From Pedobacter sp. L105 (lineage in GTDB: Bacteria; Bacteroidota; Bacteroidia; Sphingobacteriales; Sphingobacteriaceae): a stretch of 64,000 nucleotides of DNA. The notes below the pieces were generated by a model, which was given only the letters and a program-made list of their open reading frames with translations, searched no databases and had not been told where the DNA came from. Position 1 is the stretch's first letter. Each line of letters begins with the position of its first letter. Positions 9,745 through 17,312 of this stretch are shown here, piece by piece. The stretch covers positions 682,001-746,000 of the forward strand of contig NZ_LMUP01000014.1 of NCBI RefSeq assembly GCF_009765875.1, written 5' to 3'. Both the position numbers and the translations under genes were made by a program.

Positions 9745-9972
9745 CTATTTCTGATGTTTAAAGTTTTCATTTTTATTATCGGAATTAGTCTCTGTTAGCT
9801 TTTCTTTTTTAATAAAATAAGCAATTGTTATTTCAATAACTATATTGACTCCTAAAATGTAAGCAAGGAACTTTGCTGGAAGATCGAAAGCGGGTACCAG
9901 CGGAAGGCAAAGTAACACAAGTATCCTGAATATTTTAAATATATAAATAAGGTTAATCTTTTTGTTTATCAT
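9745..9972 (-). CDS. Small hypothetical membrane protein
   Basis: About 75 residues from the ATG at 9972 (a TTG two codons upstream is also possible). There are two hydrophobic stretches: IYIFKIFRILVLLCLPLV and FLAYILGVNIVIEITIAYFI. The tail is charged and Asn/Lys-rich (KKEKLTETNSDNKNENF). No family is recognised. It points against the RHS toxin-immunity pair and shares the strong inverted-repeat terminator with it. It could be another small immunity-type or accessory membrane protein of the island, but size and context alone do not settle that. A chance open frame in AT-rich DNA is less likely, because the hydrophobic pattern is orderly and the stop coincides with a terminator. Confidence 0.5.
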   Translation of the reverse strand: MINKKINLIYIFKIFRILVLLCLPLVPAFDLPAKFLAYILGVNIVIEITIAYFIKKEKLTETNSDNKNENFKHQK

Positions 9973-10049
9973 ATGCAATAATAGGAATTATTAGAGTAAA
10001 TAAAGTAGGTATCAAGCACTGAAAATTAGCCAGTAAACTCCTTAATCAT

Positions 10050-10305
10050 ATGCAAAAAAAATTACTACTAATGTATTCATGCCCACTTACCGGCTCCGTC
10101 CCATTGATGAAGTTAAAGCATATATAGATCAAAATCATCGCTCACCTGATATGCCATCTGAAGAACAAGTATTAAAACAGGTATTGACTTAGGTGAGATG
10201 AATGCTAAACTTCTTAAAAAAATTGAAGAGTTGACTCTATATCTGATTGAAAAGGATAAGCAGCTAACTAGTATTCAAGCCGAAATTGAAATTCTCAAAC
10301 AATAG
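10050..10305 (+). pseudogene. Remnant of a tail-fibre-like gene, internally deleted
   Basis: An ATG at 10050 opens a frame (MQKKLLLMYS) that looks like the start of a signal peptide. It runs straight into the C-terminal block of the family in other frames. YRLRPIDEVKAYIDQNH and SPDMPSEEQVL read from 10079. After a second shift near 10180, GIDLGEMNAKLLKKIEEL and TLYLIEKDKQL run to a TAG at 10303-10305. The whole central region present in the paralogues at 10825 and 11749 is missing. This is a clear pseudogene, formed by deletion plus frameshift. Confidence 0.75.
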
Positions 10306-10824
10306 CAAAAAGTAGATATAACAGATAAATAAAGTATATTCTGAGGAAACTTTATAAAGCCCCATTGATAACGCAGCTATTCCAAATTCTACACTAATCT
10401 TGCAGGAGATCTTGCCGACCGATAAATTTACTTTTATGTTTAAAATCGCCGTTTTAAATGCGTTACTGTCTCTACTATTGGCATTTATTTGTTTTCTCAT
10501 TTGTTTCTTATGAGGTTGGGCTGATACAGGAAATCATAATGGTGAAATTTGAGCGTTATACAGCGTTTTTATCATTATTAATTTAGTTGTTAATTATCTG
10601 GTCATTATGCCTGGTAAAAAATATTCTCCCCGAGGGATAATATATATATGTCTTTATTTATTTTCCTTATTTATTTGTTTTGTATGTTTATGCAATACTA
10701 AATTACCTGCTTGGATATAAATAGCTTAGATGGATCCCATCAAAGATATTTTGCTAAAACGTAATGACGATCTTACTCTTAATTATTAAATAAAACATTC
10801 TCAAATAAAAATTTATACTCCATT
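10306..10824. other. AT-rich intergenic stretch
   Basis: About 520 bp between the remnant and the next intact tail-fibre-like gene. One plus-strand frame near 10365-10509 gives a hydrophobic C-terminal sequence (FKIAVLNALLSLLLAFICF) but has no usable start. A minus-strand open frame covers the same bases. Neither is convincing. I see no terminator or RNA gene. Confidence 0.4.
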
Positions 10825-11685
10825 ATGATGATCACCAACTTTATTTCAAAAATCACCTTGTTTTCAGGACTTATCTTTGGAAGCTTTTATGCCTCTGGAC
10901 AATCAAAAATTATAACTACTGGTGAAAATCCGATTAGCACAACTGATCCTTATGCAGCTGATATAGTCATAGGAAGTGATTTAGGCGTAAGGCATAATTC
11001 GAGTATCATGATGTGGTCTGGTGGTAGTGCGTCACGCCTTTCGAATGCGGGCGATATATTCTCTTTTTCTGTTTGGAATACTACTATCCCCAATGTGGCG
11101 TTAGGCGCAACTGTTGGGGCAACTAGTTATTTTAAGGGAAATGTTGGAATTGGTACGGACGCAGCTGAATTTCCCTTAACGGTATATGGTGTTGCTAATT
11201 TTTATCCACACATGACAGGCGGAGTTGATATTCGATCCCTATCAATTAATTATGCGCCTATTAACGCTAGCTTTATTAATAATGACTATCCAATAGTATT
11301 AACTACCGGAGGTGGAAATCAACCCATGATTTTAGATGCACCAAGAGTTGGTATTGGAACTACAACTCCAGATGCGAAGCTTTCGGTAAATGGTACTATT
11401 CATAGTAAAGAAGTAAAAATTGACTTAACCGGTTGGGCTGATTATGTGTTTAATCCAACTTTCCAGCTTCGTCCTATCAATGAGGTTGAGTCATATATTG
11501 ATCAAAATCATCATTTACCGGATATGCCTGCAGAGAAAGAAGTAATTCAGAATGGGGTTAACCTTGGCGATATGGTGAAATTGCAAACCAAAAAAATTGA
11601 GGAACTAACCCTGTATTTGATAGAACAACAGAAGCAGATTGATAGACTTAAAAAAGTTCTGGAAAATAGAACCGTTAACAAGTGA
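10825..11685 (+). CDS. Secreted tail-fibre-like protein (NVGIGTTTP family)
   Basis: This is a 286-residue protein with a signal peptide ending near YASG-Q. The body has two copies of the short motif GNVGIGTD / VGIGTTTPDAKLSVNG, which is common in phage-fibre-like surface proteins of Bacteroidota. The last 90 residues are the family's conserved tail: GWADYVFNPTFQL, YIDQNHHLPDMPAEKEV, NLGDMVKLQTKKIEELTLYLIEQQKQ. They end in a coiled coil. It is probably a secreted fibrous, perhaps trimeric, surface protein; function is not established. It belongs to a paralogous group flanking the RHS genes and is followed 63 bp later by a sister gene. Confidence 0.8.
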   Translation: MMITNFISKITLFSGLIFGSFYASGQSKIITTGENPISTTDPYAADIVIGSDLGVRHNSSIMMWSGGSASRLSNAGDIFSFSVWNTTIPNVALGATVGATSYFKGNVGIGTDAAEFPLTVYGVANFYPHMTGGVDIRSLSINYAPINASFINNDYPIVLTTGGGNQPMILDAPRVGIGTTTPDAKLSVNGTIHSKEVKIDLTGWADYVFNPTFQLRPINEVESYIDQNHHLPDMPAEKEVIQNGVNLGDMVKLQTKKIEELTLYLIEQQKQIDRLKKVLENRTVNK

Positions 11686-11748
11686 AATCCGCAACAATAG
11701 CCGGAGGTGAAATTTCTATCATTCTGGCATTATCGTTAAACCTTAATT

Positions 11749-12633
11749 ATGAAAAAATTAGTACTCATTATTGCCGTAGTTCTGCTGAACAATTATTCTT
11801 TTGGCCAAACTAATCGGCTTCTTCCAGATGGAAATGCCGGAATTGGAACTACTACCCCTACGGCGAAACTTGAAATAGTTTCGCCTAGTTCGAATTATAC
11901 AAATAATATAAAATTTGGCGATACAGCCCCAGCTTACTTGGCATCAGGCACTTCAGGAATATATTTTAGTAACACCAACGGCAATCCCTTATTCATGATT
12001 CAGCACACTGGGAATGCTGGGTTTGGAACAGTTAATCCTGTTGGAAATTTAGATGTTAACGGTAGTCAGGTTCTTGAATGGCCTAATGTTCCTGCACAAA
12101 TAGTAATTAGCAATAGTGCAGATGCAACTAAGCATTTATTACTTGGATACGATAATCTTGCTGATGTAGCGGTCATCTCTGCTTCAGAAAGTGGTGTTAA
12201 ATGGAAAAATTTAGTCATCAGTCCCTATGGAGGTAATGTGGGGATAGGGATTAACAACCCGACTGATGCACTTGACGTAAACGGGACTATACACGCTAGG
12301 GAAGTAAAAGTGGATTTAAATGGATGGTCTGATTATGTTTTGAAGCCAGCTTATCGACTTCTTCCTCTAAACCAGGTAAAACTATTTATTGACCAGAATT
12401 ATCATCTGCCAGAAATCCCATCCGAAAAGGAAGTGATCAATAACGGATTAAGTTTAGGAGATATGAATAAGCTATTAATGAAAAAGGTAGAAGAACTGAC
12501 ATTATACTTAATTGAAAAGGATCAGCAAATTAATAAAATCAATAAAAAACAACTTGCTCAAAATAAGGTAAACGAAAAGCTTCAAAAACAGCTTGCACAA
12601 ATACAAAAAAAGCTTAACGCTCATTCTAAGTAA
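11749..12633 (+). CDS. Secreted tail-fibre-like protein (NVGIGTTTP family), second copy
   Basis: This is a 294-residue protein with a signal peptide ending at SFG-Q. It repeats the family layout: AGIGTTTPTAKLEI at about residue 30, AGFGTVNPVGNLDVNG, VGIGINNPTDALDVNG, then the tail GWSDYVLKPAYRLLPL, FIDQNYHLPEIPSEKEV, LGDMNKLLMKKVEELTLYLIEKDQQ. A Lys/Gln coiled coil of about 35 residues ends the protein and is longer than in the sister gene upstream. The C-terminal 90 residues are far more conserved between copies than the middle. That fits recombination of variable fibre bodies onto a fixed base. It is probably co-transcribed with the preceding copy. Confidence 0.8.
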   Translation: MKKLVLIIAVVLLNNYSFGQTNRLLPDGNAGIGTTTPTAKLEIVSPSSNYTNNIKFGDTAPAYLASGTSGIYFSNTNGNPLFMIQHTGNAGFGTVNPVGNLDVNGSQVLEWPNVPAQIVISNSADATKHLLLGYDNLADVAVISASESGVKWKNLVISPYGGNVGIGINNPTDALDVNGTIHAREVKVDLNGWSDYVLKPAYRLLPLNQVKLFIDQNYHLPEIPSEKEVINNGLSLGDMNKLLMKKVEELTLYLIEKDQQINKINKKQLAQNKVNEKLQKQLAQIQKKLNAHSK

Positions 12634-12754
12634 TCTATCTAAAAAATTCACCAATCAAAAATCTTGAACTCATATTTTATTTTTGCTTTTCAATTCAAAT
12701 GTAATTAATATTATAATTTGTTTTTTTATTGTGAAATTATTAGAATCATATTCC

Positions 12755-12762
12755 TATATTTG
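12755..12762 (+). promoter_or_regulatory. Bacteroidota -7 element TATATTTG
   Basis: TATATTTG fits TAnnTTTG exactly. A TTG at 12729-12731 lies 23 nt upstream, at the wide end of the accepted spacing. The next plausible gene starts 300 bp later, so the promoter, if real, would first transcribe the structured palindromic element at 12920-13001. Confidence 0.4.
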
Positions 12763-12919
12763 TTAAGTGGTGATTGAGTTGCAGCAATTCAATTACACGA
12801 TATAATTGATTTGGTATTTATATCAAAAGAACTTTGCAGTAACAGACCTCGGAAATCTAAACCACGCAAAGTTACGGATGATAAAATGCCCAATTTCTAT
12901 ACCTTTGCGTATAAGAAAG

Positions 12920-13001
12920 ATGGGCGTTTTCCGTATTGCGTGGTTAGAAGATTCGTCTTCGCCCCTCCGAGGGGGTGTTATTGCATACGGGGAGCGCCCA
13001 T
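12920..13001. repeat. Cloverleaf-like palindromic intergenic element
   Basis: An outer imperfect stem is formed by ATGGGCG-N4-CCGTAT at the left and its complement ATACGG-N4-CGCCCAT at the right. It encloses two perfect hairpins. One is GAAGA-TTCG-TCTTC (12947-12960), with a stable UUCG-type loop. The other is CCCCT-CCG-AGGGG (12962-12974). The GC content is far above the surroundings. Several overlapping open frames cross it on both strands, but they are by-products of the palindrome. It could be a REP/BIME-like repeat or a structured RNA. Confidence 0.6.
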
Positions 13002-13061
13002 TTTTCATTATGCTCCCCTTAAAGTTTTTCATTGATCTAAATGCTTTTAAAATTAAAGCAG

Positions 13062-13301
13062 ATGAAAAACTTAATTAATAGCCCATTCCTGTCTTACTAC
13101 TTGCCTGATCTTAAAGATCATGGAAGTGATAAACATTTGGCCGCACGATATATCTTAAAGCTTAACAACATCAAAATTGATTACTGGAATGTTGCTTGCA
13201 GCCAACCTGATCCTGGCAGACAGTTTGGCCATCAGTTAGCATTTACCTTAGCATTTGGCTACAGTATCTTTCCTGCTCATTTATCAAAGCCCCCCAGCTA
13301 A
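13062..13301 (+). CDS. Small hypothetical protein
   Basis: Translation from the ATG at 13062 gives about 79 residues beginning MKNLINSPFLSYYLPDL. An upstream in-frame ATG at 13041 exists but lies in the AT-rich leader. The product is soluble, with no signal peptide and no recognised motif (central YILKLNNIKIDYWNVACSQPDPGRQFGHQ). It is followed by two tandem hairpins (13364-13393). It may be a real short gene or the remains of a longer one. Confidence 0.4.
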   Translation: MKNLINSPFLSYYLPDLKDHGSDKHLAARYILKLNNIKIDYWNVACSQPDPGRQFGHQLAFTLAFGYSIFPAHLSKPPS

Positions 13302-13363
13302 TCTCTCAGATAAAAATTAAGCTAAATCAATTTCTCAATTCTTCTTATAAAACATTAAAACCA

Positions 13364-13393
13364 GGGATTTATCCCAAGGGCACAGTTATGCCC
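13364..13393. terminator. Two adjacent short hairpins
   Basis: GGGAT-TT-ATCCC (13364-13375) and GGGCA-CAGTTA-TGCCC (13378-13393) are perfect inverted repeats in tandem, followed by AAATTTT. They may end transcription of the preceding small gene or form a structured leader of the gene at 13428. The sequence does not decide. Confidence 0.4.
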
Positions 13394-13427
13394 AAATTTT
13401 AACCTGTAACTATTAAATCTAAATAAA

Positions 13428-13715
13428 ATGAATCAACCCACAGAAATTACCAGCGCCCATTTAGAAACTATTTACCGCATCATGGTCAAAAGGATAGCTA
13501 AAGGTTATACTGCAGAACGTTTATCCTTCCTGATCGGCTCAGACCACAATTATGTTGAGCAGGTAGAATCCTTTGTACTCCCGCTATATTCCAGTGATGA
13601 ACTGGAGTTTATCGAACTAGCTTTAGAAGAAAGCAATCCAAAAAGCTTTTATGCCAGCGTAAACGATGATACCTTCTTAAAGGTAAGTGTGGTGAAGAAC
13701 CAGTATAAAAATTAA
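13428..13715 (+). CDS. Small hypothetical protein, helical N-terminus
   Basis: This is a 95-residue soluble protein. Its first 55 residues (ITSAHLETIYRIMVKRIAKG, YTAERLSFLIGSDHNYVEQVE) look like a helix-turn-helix-sized helical bundle: a helix, a turn containing SFLIGSDHNYV and another helix. This is close to how small Xre-like domains read, but no diagnostic pattern is complete. The second half is acidic. It is followed 21 bp later by another small acidic gene (13737-14055, frameshifted), so the two may form an operon. No function is assigned. Confidence 0.55.
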   Translation: MNQPTEITSAHLETIYRIMVKRIAKGYTAERLSFLIGSDHNYVEQVESFVLPLYSSDELEFIELALEESNPKSFYASVNDDTFLKVSVVKNQYKN

Positions 13716-13736
13716 CTTTACCACAGCTATTTTATA

Positions 13737-14055
13737 ATGGATGATGATCAGGTAGAAAAATTAGCTTTCCTGATCGAGGAAGATCTTTCAAAAGATTTTG
13801 ATGAAAAGGAAAATTGCGAAGAAAATTACGAAATAGCAATTGATGCTGTAAAACTGCTGGTTCGCTCGGGTTACTTTTTTTGAAGCCAAGCCTCCTTTTG
13901 AAATTGTTCAGTCTGTAAACAAGTTTTTATCAGATCCTTTAGACCCTTTTTATATTGAACTGGCCATCAGAAAACTTAGCGATGAGAACCAGCCAGGCGG
14001 GCCACTAATGAGAATACGAAAAGATAGTAGCTGTTATCTATACGAAGATTGTTAA
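13737..14055 (+). pseudogene. Small acidic hypothetical gene with a +1 frameshift in a T7 run
   Basis: The first frame (MDDDQVEKLAFLIEEDLSKD) runs to KLLVRSGYFF and stops just after a run of seven T at 13875-13881. Removing one T lets it continue as EAKPPFEIVQSVNKFLSDP and on to SSCYLYEDC, with a TAA at 14053-14055, giving 105 residues. The second part has good codon quality, so the gene was intact until recently. A sequencing error in the homopolymer, or transcriptional slippage, could also explain it. The stop lies 5 bp before the left end of the IS element. Confidence 0.65.
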
Positions 14056-14060
14056 AGGTT

Positions 14061-15869
14061 AAGAGGCTGTATCAAATTAGATGATGCAGCCTTTTTTTTT
14101 ATTTTAATAATTTCTGTACCATCTTTGGACACCAGCGTGTTCATTTGGCTTTTGGTCATTTGATTTTGAAAAAGGTCAAACAAACAGCTCTTCTAGGCTG
14201 CTTTTTTCCTTATATTTTGTGCAATTGCGATTAATCCCCATTCGATAGCCACTTTTTCCTTTCCGCGGAGCATAAAGCGGCGGAACCCGTGGTTCTGTTT
14301 GATATTTCCAAAAACAGGTTCTACATCAAAGCATCGTTTCTTTCGCCGCTGTATTCCTTCTTGGCTGTTGAGCTTTTCGAATGCCTTCTGTTTGAGCCGG
14401 TTTAGGTTTTCGTTGACCTCAATCATGCGGTTTTCTTTTGATTTATGGCATGCCGCTCTCATCGGACAGTTTTCACAATTCTTTGCCTGATATCTTTTAA
14501 GGATTTGCTTAAAGCCTGTTGTCGTCTTTTTTGTATAAGATCCAATTGAATGCATTTGCTGTCCCATGGGACAGATATAACAATCCTGCTGCTGGTTATA
14601 AAAAAGCTTGTCGGCCGCAAAGGGTGACTTTCTGTTATATTTCCCGTTCTGCTGTTTATCGAACATGCCATATTTTACAAAAGCCTCAACTTGCTGCTCT
14701 TCCAGTAGCTGGTAGTTTTCCTCAGAACCATAGCCTGCATCTGCGGTAAGCTTCTTTGGTGCCTTTCCAAAACTGCTCACATGTTGTTCCAGGTGGGCCT
14801 CCAGGGTAGTGGTATCAGTTGGATTAGGATGTATCGTGTAATTGACTATAAACTGGTTAGAGGTAGAGATTTGTACATTATAGCCGGGCTTCAGCTGCCC
14901 GTTTTTCATGTGATCTTCTTTCATGCGCATGAAGGTAGCATCTGTATCTGTCTTGCTATAACTGTTTCTCCCGCCCAGAATAGCCTCCTGGGCTTCATAT
15001 TTAGCTATGTTTTCAGGATAGTTCTTGGTTACATACTTCAGCTTATCCTTCACTTTCTTATCTATATCTTTGCGCCCGGCAAGTTTTTCATTGAGCTGAT
15101 CTACAGCTTGTTTTACCTTCTGGCTATCAATCTGTTTAAAATCAGGCGGCTCAGGCATCCTGTCTTCATCACTGGCTACCTGCTGCGCATATTCCCAAAT
15201 ATCGGTCAGTTGCTTTTTCATCTTTTCCTTATTGGTCTGAATGGATTTTTTCCAGACAAAAGTATATTTATTGGCACTGGCTTCGATCTTGGTCCCGTCG
15301 GTATTGATTTCCTCAATGCTTAATAAACCTTCTGCGGCAAGTAGTTTTACCACATCCTCAAATACACTGCGAAGAGCATGTTTCAGGCGTACGCCCCGGA
15401 AACGGTTGATGGTATTGTGGTCCGGGTAGCTCATGGAGCTCAGCCACATGAAGTAGATGCTTTCACGGCACGCTGCCGCCAGTTTACGGCTCGAATAGAT
15501 ATTGGTAACATAACCATAAACCACAACTTTAAGCAAAAGTTGGGGATGATAGCTGGAACTGCCTTTAATGTAGTAGGCTTTCAACAGAGGTTCTATGTTG
15601 AGCTTATTGATCACCTCGTTTACTACTCTAACAGGATGGGAATCAGGAATTAACTCCTCCAAAGTGGGGGGGATAGCAAGAATCTGCTGTTGATTATAGG
15701 GCTTAAATACGGGTTGTCTGATTGCCATATCTAGTGTCTTTTAATACATTAAATATATGAAAATCAAATAATTGTGTCAATAGCAACGAAAAAAAATTAC
15801 AAAAAATAACTAGCGACAGCACCTATAAATAAATAAAGAGGCTGACCATGATTGATGATACAGCCTCTT
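14061..15869 (-). mobile_element. Complete IS1182-family insertion sequence
   Basis: The left end begins AAGAGGCTGTATCA (14061-14074) and the right end finishes TGATACAGCCTCTT (15856-15869). These are exact 14-bp terminal inverted repeats, about 1.8 kb apart. Each end also folds on itself (GGCTG to CAGCC). Between them lies one transposase gene on the minus strand. I see no clear target-site duplication: the flanks share only TT or TTA. The element lies between small hypothetical genes and breaks no obvious reading frame. Confidence 0.85.
14193..15728 (-). CDS. IS1182-family DDE transposase
   Basis: This is a 511-residue protein of full family length. The N-terminal DUF772-like domain (residues about 15-125) includes PPTLEELIPDSHPVRVVNEV, HPQLLLKVVVYGY and YPDHNTINRFR. 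The catalytic acids are likely the Asp in INTDGTKIEA, the Asp in LTADAGYGSEENY, and the Glu in CFDVEPVFGNIKQNHGFRRF. A cysteine cluster (CYICPMG, NCENCPMRAACHKSK) lies between the second and third acid, as is usual for the family. The reading frame is intact, so the element is probably still active. Confidence 0.93.
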   Translation of the reverse strand: MAIRQPVFKPYNQQQILAIPPTLEELIPDSHPVRVVNEVINKLNIEPLLKAYYIKGSSSYHPQLLLKVVVYGYVTNIYSSRKLAAACRESIYFMWLSSMSYPDHNTINRFRGVRLKHALRSVFEDVVKLLAAEGLLSIEEINTDGTKIEASANKYTFVWKKSIQTNKEKMKKQLTDIWEYAQQVASDEDRMPEPPDFKQIDSQKVKQAVDQLNEKLAGRKDIDKKVKDKLKYVTKNYPENIAKYEAQEAILGGRNSYSKTDTDATFMRMKEDHMKNGQLKPGYNVQISTSNQFIVNYTIHPNPTDTTTLEAHLEQHVSSFGKAPKKLTADAGYGSEENYQLLEEQQVEAFVKYGMFDKQQNGKYNRKSPFAADKLFYNQQQDCYICPMGQQMHSIGSYTKKTTTGFKQILKRYQAKNCENCPMRAACHKSKENRMIEVNENLNRLKQKAFEKLNSQEGIQRRKKRCFDVEPVFGNIKQNHGFRRFMLRGKEKVAIEWGLIAIAQNIRKKAA

Positions 15870-15887
15870 TTATGTCTATAAATCAAT

Positions 15888-16133
15888 ATGAATAATAAAA
15901 CTAAACCACATTTGCCACACACAGAATTTAGTATTCTGGTTACCTACACAGATTTGCAAAAAGTAGCAGCCATTGATGGACGTTACCAAAACTTATTCTC
16001 TGGTTTGAAACTGTCGGAAAAATTAACCGCAGAAGAAAAAGAAGGGCAGCGTGCATTTCTATCGCAAGAATGGGAGAGGGAACTATATCCTTTTTTCCAA
16101 CTTTGGACGGTTAAAATCTATGAACCAAAATAA
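15888..16133 (+). CDS. Small hypothetical protein next to the IS
   Basis: This 81-residue soluble protein (MNNKTKPHLPHTEFSILVTY) starts 18 bp after the right end of the IS. The middle is charged and helical (SEKLTAEEKEGQRAFLSQEWEREL). The end, FFQLWTVKIYEP, is hydrophobic. No family is recognised. Its own promoter may have been replaced by outward transcription from the IS end. The codon pattern is orderly, so a real gene is more likely than a chance frame. Confidence 0.45.
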   Translation: MNNKTKPHLPHTEFSILVTYTDLQKVAAIDGRYQNLFSGLKLSEKLTAEEKEGQRAFLSQEWERELYPFFQLWTVKIYEPK

Positions 16134-16176
16134 TTTAATAGTTAACCCTTTTCAGCTCCATCCGATAAATAAACGC

Positions 16177-16968
16177 CTATTTTATAACAGCCTTATGGTT
16201 AAACGTCCATTGTATTGGCTTTTCAGGATTAAAAGTTCCGATATTAAGGTAGGTCGCAAAGATAGCTGAAGGATTAAATGCTTTATGATTACTTGCAATT
16301 GCGAGATTCCCGACCATTTTATAATAGTCCAGGGCAACACAGGCAATGCAAAGACAGCCTGGAGGAACTTGAAAGCTGAATTGCTGTTGCTCCTGTATGC
16401 CCTGATTATCATTGATCTCTACTTTCCGGAAGTTTTGTGTTGTATAATATAATCCTTCTTCCAGATTGAGTATACCTATTGAGATTTTAAGTACACAATT
16501 AGTGGCATTTTTAGGAAATTCCAATCCTTCATTTATTTGTATTTCAGGTAAAGTGACGGTAAGAACGTTATCAAAAAATTGGCTCTGGGGTATTGACCAC
16601 AAATATTTTTTTAATGGTGAATTGACATTAAATTCGAATCCATTCAGGCTGTCAAAACTTTCACTTGTAAAAGTATAGGCTAATGTTTTAGGGTTATAAT
16701 TATGCCTTACAATGGCACTTACTGCTGTGGTCAATCTAAAGATCATCGTTCCATCGTAATAGCTATTGATTACAGGACTCATGGTCGACCTGATACTCTT
16801 TGCAAGGCCACTGGATTTACCAAAAAGTCCAGCTGATTCTTTTGTGGCTTCAGTTTGTCTAACGCCACCTTTTCCCGGTGCAGATTGTAAAATCTGTCTT
16901 CCTTTTACAACTTTATAAACTGCAGTTCCGATGCTGCCAACTACAAATTTTCCTCTTTTAATAGCCAT
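16177..16968 (-). CDS. Hypothetical protein with a basic Gly-rich N-terminus
   Basis: This is a 263-residue protein without signal peptide or TM helix. Residues 1-65 (KRGKFVVGSIGTAVYKVVKG, then SAGLFGKSSGLAKSIRSTMSP) resemble the start of a family of uncharacterised Bacteroidota proteins. Those open with a short 'G-x-V-G-x-x-Y-x-x-x-G-x-x' strand and a basic helix. The rest is beta-rich and probably a jelly-roll-like domain. The C-terminal half contains Cys residues in PGCLCIACVALDYYKM. It stands alone and divergent from a lipoprotein gene. Function is unknown. A structural or virion-like role is a guess I do not press. Confidence 0.55.
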   Translation of the reverse strand: MAIKRGKFVVGSIGTAVYKVVKGRQILQSAPGKGGVRQTEATKESAGLFGKSSGLAKSIRSTMSPVINSYYDGTMIFRLTTAVSAIVRHNYNPKTLAYTFTSESFDSLNGFEFNVNSPLKKYLWSIPQSQFFDNVLTVTLPEIQINEGLEFPKNATNCVLKISIGILNLEEGLYYTTQNFRKVEINDNQGIQEQQQFSFQVPPGCLCIACVALDYYKMVGNLAIASNHKAFNPSAIFATYLNIGTFNPEKPIQWTFNHKAVIK

Positions 16969-17057
16969 TTGATGAATAATTAAGTCTTACATATTTTTTG
17001 GTTATAGTTTAAGTTAACATTAAATCTTAGTGAATCCAAATTTATTTGATCATCTTA

Positions 17058-17120
17058 CCAACCCTAGTCCATGTTTATTACAAAAAAAACATGGACTAGG
17101 GTTGGACTAGAGTTGGATTA
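17058..17120. repeat. 19-bp perfect inverted repeat continuing into 11-bp tandem repeats
   Basis: CCAACCCTAGTCCATGTTT (17058-17076) and its exact complement (17087-17105) are separated by 10 nt. The right arm runs into near-identical 11-mers: ATGGACTAGGG, TTGGACTAGAG, TTGGATTAGCT. There is no U-tract on either strand. It lies in the 5' region between two divergent genes, so it is not an obvious terminator. It may be a protein-binding or repeat element. Confidence 0.6.
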
Positions 17121-17312
17121 GCTAACATGCAAAGCAGGGCTAACCAATAATGATGATATCATTAAAAGCATCTTTTAATAGCCAGGTATTGGTTCATATG
17201 GTTAAAATGACAACATTTAAGAAGAAATACGCGTGTGGTGAAAGCAAAGAAAGATCGACCATGTAGCGTTTAATCAATTATATCCGTTTCCCTAATAAAC
17301 CAACTAATTTGT

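Noticed and set aside
10264..10500. 78-residue minus-strand frame
   Set aside because: It runs antisense across the 3' end of the fibre-gene remnant, has odd composition and no recognisable features. A hydrophobic plus-strand frame over the same bases also lacks a start.
12806..13078. Overlapping open frames on both strands (for example at 12806-13078 and 12823-13032)
   Set aside because: They arise from the palindromic element: frames on both strands mirror each other, use rare codons and have no family likeness.
14057..15875. Target-site duplication around the IS1182 element
   Set aside because: The flanks share only TT or TTA next to the repeats, which is expected by chance in AT-rich DNA.
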